NCBI RefSeq assembly: GCF_000471905.2
Contig: NW_006499973.1
Location: forward strand, 830,174-894,173
Length of the DNA: 64,000 nucleotides
Origin: Amborella trichopoda
Lineage: Eukaryota; Streptophyta; Magnoliopsida; Amborellales; Amborellaceae
Direction of reading: 5' to 3'
The notes beneath the pieces were generated by a model. That model ran no database searches and was not told the origin of the DNA. It saw nothing but the letters and a program-made list of their open reading frames with translations. Below, piece by piece: positions 10,561-20,235 of the stretch. Positions within the stretch are counted from its first letter, which is position 1. Every line of letters begins with the position of its first letter. Position numbers and translations under genes: made by a program.

Positions 10561-10953
10561 TCAACAAACTTGCCGGATATAGTGATATTGAACCAATATG
10601 TGTCTTGACCTCCTGTGGTGAACCAGGTTCTTGGCCAAATGAATAACACTCATATTGTCACAAAATATTTCCATTGGCTTGCACATAATGCCCTTCTCAC
10701 CTATCAACTCTTGAAGCCACACGACTTCTTTTAATGCTTTCGTTGCCGCCATGTACTCGGCTTCGGTAGTTGACAATGCTACCGTGTCTTGGAGCATTGA
10801 CATCCAACTAACCGGTCCATTTACAAACCGAAAAACAAATGCGGTAGTCGACCTACCTCTATCAAGATCATCGGCAAAATTTCCATCTACAAAACCTTGT
10901 ATTGGAATTGAGCCCTTGTCAAATGTGCTTGCATAACAAGTTGTACATCTCAA
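10561..10953 (-). pseudogene. Copia RNase H domain
   Basis: Open stretch of 130 codons. It has the Copia RNase H landmarks: GFVDGNFADD (first Asp), SRSTTAFVF-type strand, STTEAEYMAATKALKE (Glu), CDNMSVIHLAKNLVHHRRSRHI (second Asp and His-rich end). Most Copia elements read KHIDVRYHFIR at the end; here it is RHILVQYHYIR, so the final conserved Asp appears to be replaced by Leu. In the intact family this domain degrades the RNA strand during reverse transcription. It joins the RT region upstream through frame changes near 10,950. Confidence 0.85.
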
Positions 10954-12046
10954 GTACCGAAGCAGCCATTTTATTGCTTCCCAATGAACCTTTCCGAGGT
11001 TTTTCCATAAATCGACTTAGAATACCAACCTCATGTGCGATATCCAATCTTGTACATACCATGACAAACATTAAACTTCCAATCGCATTTGCATAAAGAA
11101 TATCAGTCATGCTTCTTCTTTCTTCTTCCATCTTCAGACTTTGCATTAAAGACAATTTGAAGTGAGGCGTGTCTTTACCGGCTTTGCATCTTTCATGCTA
11201 AATTTTTCAAGCACCCTTAGATAATTACAAAATTCCATTTTGTCTATCCCTATCAATTTCAATCCCAAGGATTTGCCTTGTCGGCCCGAAATCTTTTATC
11301 TCAAATCTTTTGCTCAAAGAAGTTTTGAGCTCATCAATTTTTATCTTATCTTTGCACACCAAAAGCATGTCATCCACATATAAGACTAAAATCAAGTATG
11401 TACCATCATCAAAGAACTTTAAATAGATGCAATGGTTATACTTACTTCTTGTGTACCCAAGGCTCATCATGAACATATTAAATGTTCTATACCATTGTCT
11501 TGATGCTTACTTGAGCCCATACAAGGAGTTCTTCAATTTGCACATAAGTCCTTCTTTGCTCTTCTCTATGAAGCCCTCCAGTTGTTGTATGTATACTTCC
11601 TCTTCAAGTTCTCTATACAGAAAAGTTATTTTCACATCCATTTGCTCAAGCTCTAAATCATGCATAGCAACTAAATTAAACAACAAGCGAATTGAGACCA
11701 ACTTGACAATCAATATAAAAATTTTATCAAAGTCAATCCCTTCCTTTTGCAAAAAAGCTTTTGTCACCAATCTTGCTCTATAACTTTCGAGCTTATCATC
11801 AAACCCCTTCTTTATCTTGAACACTCATTTACAACCAACGGCCTTTCTACATTTTGGTAGCTCTACCAAATCCCAAGTCTTGTTTCTTTGAAGGGCCAAT
11901 ATCCCTTCTTTCATAGCTCTTTTCCAATAATCGATACCATTGCTATCAATGGCTTCACAGAATGATGTTGGCTCTTCATATTTGGTTATCAAAGCATGCA
12001 AAGCATTTGGATCCACATAATCTTTGTACCACTAGGGTGCACGAGT
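10954..12046 (-). pseudogene. Copia reverse transcriptase domain
   Basis: From the 5' side: PTSFCEAIDSNGIDYWKRAMKEG and NKTWDLVELP (12,016 downward), KIKKGFDDKLESYRARLV and EQMDVKITFLYRELEEEVYIQ (11,824 downward), LYGLK then a stop, then catalytic YVDD at about 11,380-11,369, then ILGIEIDRDR. At 11,822-11,824 the conserved Trp before VFKIKKG is a TGA stop, and after LYGLK the conserved Gln is a TAA stop; both fit single C-to-T or G-to-A changes. The catalytic Asp pair is preserved but the reading frame is not. Confidence 0.88.
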
Positions 12047-12120
12047 TTTTCTAGTAAAGCACATATGTACCAAAGGCACAACTTCATCATGATGGCCATG
12101 TGGTTTTTCATCTTGACATT

Positions 12121-13320
12121 CTAGTTCTTTATGTTCTTCGCCACGATCAATGGGTATATTCTCATAATTGTACTTGATGGAAGTGTTTCGGGGTTGCTTT
12201 GAAATTCTTGGATCTCCTGTTGCACTTCTTGATCATCGTCCTTCATCTTCATCCCTTTTGCCAATACATTTGATGCATCAAAATGCACATCACGGCTAGT
12301 GATTATTTTTCGAGTACTTAGATCCCATAACCGGTACCCCTTCATACTCTTGTTATAACCCACAAAGAGGCACTTCTTTGACCTTGGATACAATTTGTTT
12401 CTTTGGCATTTTGGAATAAGTGCATATGCATCACAATAAAAATTTTTAAATCGGAGTAGTCACTCAGAGTTCCATACCATATCTCATTAGGACTCTTACT
12501 TCCCAATGCAGCCGAAGGCTATCGGTTGATAAGATAACAAGTCATTGATACGGCTTTCGCCCATAATTCTTGTTCTATGAAGACATTGCTTAATATGCAC
12601 CTCATACGTTCCATCAAAGTGTGATTCATCCTTTCAGCGACACCATTTTGTTGAGGATTGTAGGCATTTGTGTAATGGCTAGTAATTCCCTCGACCTTAC
12701 AAAATTTTTCGAACTTCTTTGATACAAATCCTCCACCACTATCAGTCCGAAGAACTTAGATGTGAAGCCCCGTAGATTTTTCAACTTCGGCTTTAAAATT
12801 TTTGAATGCATAAAATACATCACTTTTGGACTTGAGAGTTTTGATCCATACTTTTTTGTAGAAGTCATCAACAAATGAAACCAAATATAATGCACATCAT
12901 AAGATGTAGCTGGTGAAGGGCCCCATACATCCGAGTGAATGTAATCAAGTTTGCACTTGCTTGTATGCTTCCCAGTCTTGAAAGGTTGTTTATGTTGTTT
13001 CCCGTAGAAACAATGCTCACAAAATTCAGATCCATCAATTTTAATTGTAGGAGTAAAATTCCTCTTCATCAAGACCTTCATACCCTTATCACTCATATGC
13101 TCTAATCTTTTTTGCCATAGGAGAAATGGAACTTCATAATCTTCGACCACGGGATTCACTTCATCATTTATTATTATGCTTCCCAATAACTTGTACAAGC
13201 TCCCAACTAGGACTCCTTTCATCACAATTAGAGCTTCTTTTGATACTTTGATTAGTCCACATTGACCAGTGAACTTATAACCTTTCAAATCTAGAGAAGA
13301 GAGAGAAATGAAGCTCTTTT
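12121..13320 (-). pseudogene. Copia GAG-pre-integrase and integrase domains
   Basis: The pre-integrase zinc motif is visible at 13,120-13,000: LWQKRLEHMS (His) then CEHCFYGKQHKQPF (Cys pair). The integrase core starts LDYIHSDVWGPSP (first Asp near 12,935). The next catalytic motif, RTDSGGGF, and the final one, GVAERMN (Glu), are both readable near 12,760-12,630 but in a different frame, so a frameshift lies near 12,770. The C-terminal part shows KKCLFVGYNKSMKGYRLWD (12,385 downward). All three DDE residues survive although the protein could not be made. Confidence 0.85.
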
Positions 13321-13707
13321 TTAGTTCTGGCACATGCTTAGAATAGTCCCATCAAACATTCTTAAGCGAATCGAACTCATTCCAACCACCTTGCTAGTGG
13401 AATTATTACCCATGGATACCGATCCTTCTTCACATGACTCATATGAGTCAAACCATGATTTATGTAGGCACATGTGATGGGTGGCTCCACTATCAAGAAT
13501 CCAATTTTCATAGAATATTGAATTATATGTCACCATCAATACTTCATCTTTAATGAACCTGGATGTAGACTCTTCAACTTGATTTACTTCATTCTTAGAT
13601 TCATTTGGCTTTTCACCTTCTGCATTAGGAGCTTTGGAAGAATTCACTCTATTTTTTAAAAAACAATTCTTCCTTATATGAGCGGGCTTCCTACAATGCC
13701 AACACAC
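13321..13707 (-). pseudogene. Copia nucleocapsid zinc knuckle and protease
   Basis: An open stretch of 128 codons begins with a CCHC knuckle, CWHCRKPAHIRKNC (13,704-13,663), which in the family binds element RNA. Then comes a linker rich in Glu, Asn and Ser. The aspartic protease motif WILDSGATHHM has its Asp-Ser-Gly at 13,494-13,486. The domain itself looks unbroken, but it is out of frame with the gag core upstream and with integrase downstream. Confidence 0.88.
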
Positions 13708-13744
13708 ATTCTTATCATTGGGCCCTCTAAAATATTGAGTTACT

Positions 13745-14880
13745 TCTTGAATGATTCATCAATGAATCACCATGTTCATTCGTTCGACCTCTTGTGACAA
13801 GAACTTCCGTCTTTGATACCACCAAACTTCCCAAAGATGCCTTCTTTCAAAGTTTATCGGTAAGCAAAGCACTACACGCCCAGCCCAAATCAATAGAATC
13901 ATCTTTACTACAAGGTTATCATAGGATTCTGGCAATGAACAAAGTAAGGTGACTGCCTTATCTTCATCGTTCATTCTCACACCAATACTCTCAAGTGGAC
14001 AAATGATGTTATTAAACTCATTCAAGTGTTGAGACATATTTTCACATTCTTTCATTATCAAATAATACAATTTTTTTTTTAAAAAAATTAAGTTTGTGAG
14101 ATATTTTGTTTGATACAAACTTTTCAATTTTTCCCACAAATCTTTTGTCATCTTTTCACCAACAATATTAAACAAAATTTCATTCGCTAAACATAAGTGA
14201 ATAGTAGTTCATGCCTTCATATCGAGTTCCTCTCAATTATCATCGGTCATATTTATCGGTTTCTTATCTTTTCCAAGTAATGCTTTGTGTTACCCTTTCG
14301 AAGTTCTCACTAAACTTCCCAAATATACCTTCTTTCGAAGTTTATCGGTAAGTAGAGCACTACATACCGAGCCCTAATTAAGAAAATCTTCTTTACTACA
14401 ACTCAATGTAGTAATAAGGTTATCATAGGATTCCGGTAATGAACAACGTGAGGTAACCGCCTTATCTTCATCATCCATTCTCACACCAATACTCTCAAGT
14501 TGACAAATGATATTATTAAACTCATTCAAGTATTGCGACACATTTGAACGTTCTTTTATTCTCAAGGAATACAATTTTCTTTTTAAAAAAATTCGGTTTG
14601 TGAGAGATTCTGTTTGATACAAACTTTTCAATTTTTCCATCAAATCTTTTGTCGTCTTTCGTCAACAATATTAAACAAAACTTCATTCCCTAAACACAAG
14701 CAAATAGTGGCCCGTGGAGTTCATCCCAATCATCATCGGCATATTTACCGATATCTTATCTTTTCTAAGTAATACTTTGTGTTACCCTTGATGTACCAAT
14801 AAATCTTGTATTTTTAATTTCCAAATTTCAAAATTATCTTTTCCATTAAACTTCTCCACCTTAAACTTGTGAGATGTCAT
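13745..14880 (-). pseudogene. Copia gag with internal tandem duplication
   Basis: The start ATG is at 14,880-14,878, 31 bp inside the primer site, opening MTSHKFKVEKFNGKDNFEIW, a typical Copia gag start; a TAA stop follows after about 30 codons. The UBN2-type gag core appears twice: LKSLYQTESLTNRIFLKRKLY…NEFNNIICQLESIGVRMDDEDKAV at 14,640-14,440 and again LKSLYQTKYLTNLIFLKKKLY…NEFNNIICPLESIGVRMNDEDKAV at 14,140-13,960. At DNA level 13,824-14,298 matches 14,312-14,789. The copies have drifted by several percent, so the duplication is not recent. Confidence 0.85.
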
Positions 14881-14910
14881 TGTCCCAAAAATATTGCACT
14901 AATTCTTTGA

Positions 14911-14922
14911 GCACTGATACCA
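14911..14922 (-). promoter_or_regulatory. Copia primer binding site
   Basis: On the minus strand TGGTATCAGTGC lies two bases inside the 5' LTR and matches the initiator-Met tRNA site TGGTATCAGAGC with one change. Confidence 0.85.
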
Positions 14923-14924
14923 CT

Positions 14925-15620
14925 TGTTGTAAAATGAAGATAACCCAATCACCCCATTTGAGAAAACCGGGATATCGCAAATCCTATTACATGTAGTGAG
15001 AACTACACCCCTATAATTTCAATACTCAAATAACATGTCCAAGATGCAATAACAAGTGCAATATAATTGAAAAAAATATAAAAATAATAAAACTAGGAAT
15101 ATGAAAAATCTTCAAAGAACATCACAAATGAAAGTAGAGATGGACACACACATATACGTGGTTAACCCAACATGGGCCACGTCCACAGGTAAGATGGCAA
15201 ATGTGTATTCACTATCAAGATAAAAACTTACAAGACTGGGGTTATGTAGAGTTATCTCATACAAGCTCAAAGAAAGCTCAAACAAAAGAACTTCCTACCA
15301 AAAACTACCTACAATCGACTCTTTTTTTCGATTCACCGATGGCATGAAGAAATACCGACAAAATGGTGCAACCTGAACCCAAATGGTGGCGTTAAGGTTT
15401 TGTAGCGAAAACCCCCAAATTTTCTCCCTAACCTTCTCTCTACGTTTTAATACTTTTTCTTTCTTTTCTTCCCACGCCAGCGTGTTCTTCTATCTCTTTA
15501 CTCATCCATGCATCTCTCTCTCTCTATAAAGCCCCATTTAAGAGCCTCCACCTAAAATGTATATTTTTAGTGACAAAAATACCCTTTAACAAGAGGGAAA
15601 ATCCCATAGGGGTTACAACA
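14925..15620 (-). repeat. Copia 5' LTR (696 bp)
   Basis: In window orientation it starts TGTTGTAAAATG and ends GGTTACAACA, so both TG and CA ends are intact. It is followed directly by the target duplication TGGGT. It differs from the 3' LTR at many single bases, which indicates an old insertion. Confidence 0.93.
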
Positions 15621-15625
15621 TGGGT

Positions 15626-16139
15626 GGTTACAAAAGTGTTGGGAGATTGAGTTGGGGCAGGATTGGGTCGTTGCAGAAGTGTTGGGAGATTGAGTTTTTA
15701 ACTTGGAAGGAAAGGAAGGGGACTGACACGAAGGCTATTTCCCGTAATGGGGGTAGAGAGAGAAGTTGTAAGAGAGAGAAAGGATGAGAGAGAGGAGCCT
15801 ATGATGTGGGGTAGAGAGAAAAAGAACGTTGTTTCGAGATGGATTAAAGAGAGAAAAAAGGCCCTTGGGGTAGAGAGAGATAGAGATCTTTGTCGGGATT
15901 CTAGAGAGAGGGGTCGGTTTTAGAGAGAGAGAGTAGGTGGAGAATACTAGAGGTCTCAGAGAAAGGGATCATTTTTTGGAGAGTTGACAAGATCATCTTG
16001 TCTCTGCCTATTGAAGGGATATAGGTGGTGTTTAGGGCCTCCAATAGAGATCTCTAATCTCGTAATCCCTCATATTTTTCCTATAGTTAAGGGATCAAAC
16101 TAGATGTTCCCCTTGATTTTATCGGATAACTATGACTTC
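15626..16139. other. Interior of the Mutator-like element, GA-rich
   Basis: Begins with two degenerate copies of a ~45-bp unit (AGTGTTGGGAGATTGAGTT … GGATTGGGT), the same unit found on the other side of the Copia insertion at 9,640-9,675. The rest (15,700-16,150) is rich in AGAGAGAG. No further gene fragment was recognised. Confidence 0.65.
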
Positions 16140-16348
16140 AGAGAGGTAGAGAGAGAATACGTCACAAGAGAAAGAAAACATTTTTCGGTTCTTGAAAAAC
16201 CAAAAATTGGTAATTTCGTTTTTTTTTTTTAAAAAAAAATGTTATGAAGTCCAAAAAACGGATATATCAGTAATAACATAAAGTATTTGATATTTTAATA
16301 ATAACATAACCTAAAACAGATATTTATATAATTTTCCTATTTTATTGT

Positions 16349-17369
16349 ACATAATACCTTTTGTTAATACTTAATACCAAAAGTTGACCCTTTTTTAAGT
16401 GTTACATATTTTTAACTTTCCTTTCAAAGTTTTCCTCCTGGATTTTCAAGTAAAATAATGAATTCAATGTTTTAGTCGTCCAAAACTTTTGGACACCAAA
16501 AAGGGAACGTTTACAAAAATTTATTTTTTTAATGTTTTATCATAAATGTTAAAGAAAACGAAACGGGGACAAATCATCCATCTAAAAAAGGGTCCGGATC
16601 AACAGCCCGGTGAATCGGTCGGATCTAACCTTTAAAAGATTTTAAAAAATTACTAAGATTTCTTAAAAAAACTAGTTATTGTGTTTCCAAAGAAATTAGG
16701 GTTATTGCATGGTAAATTTTTATTATCTTATCGAAAAACATGTAAATATTGAAAACATGTTTATGCCAGAGCGTTTGTTGACCGTTACATTCATTTAGTA
16801 GTACAAATGTTATTTAAAATGCAACTCATTGCAAAAAAATGAATATCTCTACTACCACTTGAGCTCGTAAAAATAAGGGATCTTTCCTACTCATTTCATA
16901 TTTTTTCCTTTTTATGAAAATTAATTTGTTGAATCATTTATTTATTTCCATTTGCTATTTTATTACAATGAAGTTGCATAAATCTAAGACTAACACTTTT
17001 TTTGCTGAAGTTTTTCTCATCTTTATTTCATGAAACTCTGTTATTTGCAACATTGTTGTCTTAGTTTTTTATAAATTTTCTTCAGCTTCATTTTAACTTG
17101 ATCGTTAGTTAAAATTTCCTTTTGTTATTATTGTTCTAAATAGTTTATTTCTTTTCCCATTGCCACTCTAAACTTTTTGTCGGGCCCAATTTTGATTCGG
17201 CATGCCAAGATTTGCATTGCAAGTAAATGTGATGGCTCTTGACTAATTTTCGCAGTGTAAACATATCGGAATAAAACAAAGGAAGCTTTTATTTGATTTT
17301 AAAGCAAATGAATATGATGGCTCAATTCTATTTCAGCTAGCTTTTATTTGATTTGGGTGTTATAAAAGG
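16349..17369. other. AT-rich intergenic
   Basis: No coding potential or recognisable repeat. A few T-rich stretches (16,900-17,120) lack exon-like structure. Confidence 0.5.
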
Positions 17370-18374
17370 ATGATAACTTTTATCTTCTCTCCACCCTTAT
17401 TCTGTCGCAACATTTTTCTCCTAACTTGCCTGTCTCTTTTTCTCTTTGCTTTATTGAAAAAATTAATGGAAAAATATCTCTATATCTTCTATTTTTACAT
17501 TTTATTTCTTAATGTAAAATGTCCGTATCCCAAGGTTTCAAACAACATCTTCCAATCCCTCGACCACTTTTTCTCTCTCTCTCCATATGCTTATCCAAAC
17601 ACCTTTCTCTCTCCTCAAGGTAACCTCTCACCACCAAGCATCTCTCTTATCCGGTGTTTATCCAAACACCTCTCTCCCTTCTTGAGTTTATTCAAACATC
17701 TCTCTCACTCCTCCCTAGAACATGTAACAAACAAACACTTCTCTCTTCCCGTGTTTATCGAAACACATATATTTCTCGTAGTATACTTAATGTGTATTTG
17801 GGAGGAGAGAGAGTGAGAGAAGGATAGGAAATGTGAAGAGAGAGAACGGGAGGAGAGAGGGTGAGGGGTTAGAGATGGAAAAAGAGGGAGAGAGATAAGG
17901 GTGCGGCGAGAGAAAAAGAAAGAACTTTGGGAGGATGACTTCTAGAAAAAAACATATCTTTTTAAATTTGTTTGACCTAAAAAAACGGGTAGCTCAAGGG
18001 GTTAGAAAAAATAAAATCTACAATTTTTATGCTTCAAGATATCTTTTAAAACTTTAGGTCTATTGTAAAATGAAACTTAAAAAAAAGAGGTATCGATATA
18101 TTTTCCTAAAATTAATAGATTATATGATCCTTAGGTACATGTTTTATCATAAAATATTATATTTAGAATGTTTAAAACTTTTAAATTAAATTTTTTCATT
18201 TTAAATATACTCTGAGATGAGGTGCCTAAATTTTCTATCAGAAAAATAAAGCTGAGTAAGTCTCTCGAGAGTATCGTGTCTTAACTCTAATATCAATTAT
18301 TGACTTTTTTCAAATATAGCTGTATCTTAAAACCAAGTAGTAAGAAAGTCCACTATCAATTACAGTTAATGTCT
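17370..18374. other. CT-rich then GA-rich low-complexity DNA
   Basis: 17,370-17,800 is pyrimidine-rich with a loose ~45-bp repeat (TTATCCAAACACCTCTCTC), and 17,800-17,930 is purine-rich (GAGAGAG). The 148-codon open frame on the plus strand at 17,370 owes its length to this composition. I do not consider it a gene. Confidence 0.6.
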
Positions 18375-18721
18375 TACAATTAAGTCTGGCGTAGCTCTAA
18401 ATAACGTCGAAAGAAAAAAATCATTGTGATTGTCTAAAAATTTATTTTCATATCTAATTATAAAATTTAAAGCTTCAAAAACAAAATAGATTGAACGAAT
18501 CTATAAACACTAGAAAATGTTAAAGATTGATGGCACATATAATACATTACAAGATGAACTATTTTCCAAACTTGAAATCTATTTTTTTTCGTGTCTATAC
18601 ATCTCGAGGTCAAGATGATCGATTTGATGGATTTTCAACATTAAAACAACCTATTCTAGTGAATTTTTGAGGTGCGCCTTAACTTGATTGTTTAGGGCCT
18701 CAACCTTATATAAACTTTTCC
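18375..18721. repeat. Dispersed TIR element, family 2, copy e
   Basis: The right end GGTGCGCCTTAACTTGATTG with GGGCCTCAACCTTATATAAACTTTTCC is well preserved. The left end is degraded. Internal landmarks AATACATTACAAGATGAACTATT and CATCTCGAGGTCAAGATGATCGATT match the other copies. Confidence 0.7.
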
Positions 18722-19721
18722 TATTAAAATATATCACTAATTTCATAATTCTTAAAAAGCCACACATTAGAAAAGAATTTGAATTTGTACAGTGAAAAAA
18801 CATGTTTAATTTAGGGTAAATTTCACATTCATTTTATTTATCAATGTTTATTTTAAAGGATAGAAATTTATATATTGAGAACTTAAGTCACAAATGGAAT
18901 AATTTTGTTTTGTGAGCATAACTTTAAAAACTCAATTTATAAATTTTGATTAATAAATCTAAATCATTCAAATTTGCGTTATAAAATAAAAATTGTATTC
19001 GACAACGTTATCAACTAAAATACAAAAATAAATCACATCTATAAATAGTTTTAATCGCAAATACAGTCAATATCATGTTCTTAATTATATACGTCGTACA
19101 AGAAGCGATCAAATCAGTTGTTTAGTCTGAAATCAATGTTGTCTAAGTTAGACTAGACTTGTCAGTACTCGGCGGTCATTCCGATCAGGTTGAACTCCGT
19201 TTTAAAAATTAAAAGGACAATAGCTTTTGACCGTATTTAATTATTATAAATATCTTAACAATTTCTCATGCATTTATATTTCATATAAGTACTTTCATGA
19301 CATATAAATATAAATAGAATGTTACAATAATATATTATTGATATAAATATTATATGAAGTATATTATTGTTTATATTAATACAAATAATAAATTAAAATA
19401 TATTAACACATATTATAATAATATAAATAAATATGTTATCACTAAATATATTACAAAAAATATCTTATTGTACATTAAGATACAAGTAATATCTTAATAT
19501 TTTATATTAATATTTAAGATATTATTTCTAATATTAAGATATAATTATTATATAATAATTATACATATTATATATACTTTATTTGTATATTAAGATGTAT
19601 TATATAACTATTATTTACAAAATAAAAATATCTATAATACATAAAAAGTAAGATATTATGTATATTACTTGTGTATTATTATAAATCTTATTATTTGTAT
19701 TATAATCACATCTTAACATAA
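18722..19721. other. Very AT-rich intergenic
   Basis: Almost pure A and T between 19,250 and 19,690, with repeated ATATTAAGATATAA-type words. No coding potential. Confidence 0.6.
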
Positions 19722-19958
19722 CCATTAATCCTGGGCTATTTTGGTTTTGCAATGAGCAGTTCAGAACTATTAATTTTGGATCACTTTGATTTCTCACAAT
19801 GACTATTTCGTAATTCCATGCTACTTTAATTCTTTACAATGAGCGATGTAGAACTATTGGTTTCATACCATTTGTATTCGTTTTAATTAGTTGTTTGGAA
19901 CTAATTATTCCAAACTATTTTGATTTTTTACCATGAGCGGTTGGAAATTATTTATCGA
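19722..19958. repeat. Degenerate tandem repeat, ~57-bp unit, about four copies
   Basis: The unit can be read as ATGAGCxGTTxxGAACTATTxATTxxxxxCTATTTTGATTTxTTACA. Copies start near 19,722, 19,790, 19,838 and 19,890 and are considerably diverged. The array directly abuts the plastid insertion. Confidence 0.6.
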
Positions 19959-19959
19959 A

Positions 19960-20235
19960 ATATTATCCATAAAAGAAAATACCCATAGAACCGATCACAA
20001 GAATACCTTTTATGATACCTATAAGCCAAAAAGGAATCTTTCCGGTAGTATTGGCCCTTTAGCCCACTTCCTTCCACATTTCATGAAGTGGTCGTGCGAG
20101 GGACATAACCAGCCAGCGATAATTAAGAGTGATATCCTTCCAAATGGAATAAGAGAATTTATTTTTCTCTCATTCAATTGAATAAATAATTGAAAAATGA
20201 AACAACAAGTACAAATGCTAGCAATAATGGGTGTA
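19960..20235 (-). pseudogene. psbJ: Nuclear insertion of plastid DNA: psbL 3' end, spacer, psbJ
   Basis: On the minus strand, 20,235-20,174 reads LLLAFVLVVSFFNYLFN then stop, the end of plastid psbL (a small photosystem II subunit). The spacer follows (20,173-20,065). Then [20 protein letters not shown] and MGIFFYG (20,057-19,965), the body of psbJ (another photosystem II subunit; plastid version [20 protein letters not shown]). The psbJ start codon is altered (AAGGGCC in place of ATGGCC), an extra base shifts the frame there, and its last codons are missing. The psbL-psbJ order is that of the plastid psbE-psbF-psbL-psbJ operon, so this is a single decayed plastid segment, not a functional nuclear gene. 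Confidence 0.85.

Larger units (their letters stand above)
9676..15620 (-). mobile_element. Ty1/copia LTR retrotransposon, Tork/Tnt1-like, complete but defective
   Basis: Runs on the minus strand. LTRs lie at 14,925-15,620 (5') and 9,676-10,386 (3'). The 5-bp target duplication TGGGT is at 9,671-9,675 and 15,621-15,625. The primer site is next to the 5' LTR and the polypurine tract next to the 3' LTR. Domain order is gag-protease-integrase-RT-RNase H, which defines Copia. The RT context (LVLYVDDMLLVCKD, FEIKDFGPTRQILG) resembles the tobacco Tnt1/Tork group. Every domain has stops or frameshifts, and part of gag is duplicated in tandem. It inserted into the interior of the Mutator-like element. 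Confidence 0.93.
9039..16339. mobile_element. Mutator-like (Pack-MULE-type) element, split by a Copia insertion
   Basis: The ~200 bp at 9,039-9,240 reappear inverted at 16,140-16,339: GGTAAAATTATGTAAATATC, GTTATTA, CCGTTATTACTGATATGTC, CATAACATTTTTTTT-type and ACCGAAA-type blocks come in mirror order. A candidate 9-bp target duplication flanks it, TTTTATAGT at 9,030-9,038 and TTTTATTGT at 16,340-16,348 (8 of 9 match); nine bases is the Mutator norm. Without the Copia insertion the element is about 1.35 kb. Its interior holds a gene-like fragment (9,340-9,675) and a GA-rich stretch (15,700-16,150), but no transposase, so it is non-autonomous. Confidence 0.75.

Noticed and set aside
17370..17816. 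148-codon open frame on the plus strand
   Set aside because: Composed of CT-rich low-complexity sequence (Phe, Leu, Ser, Pro). No domain, no splice context.
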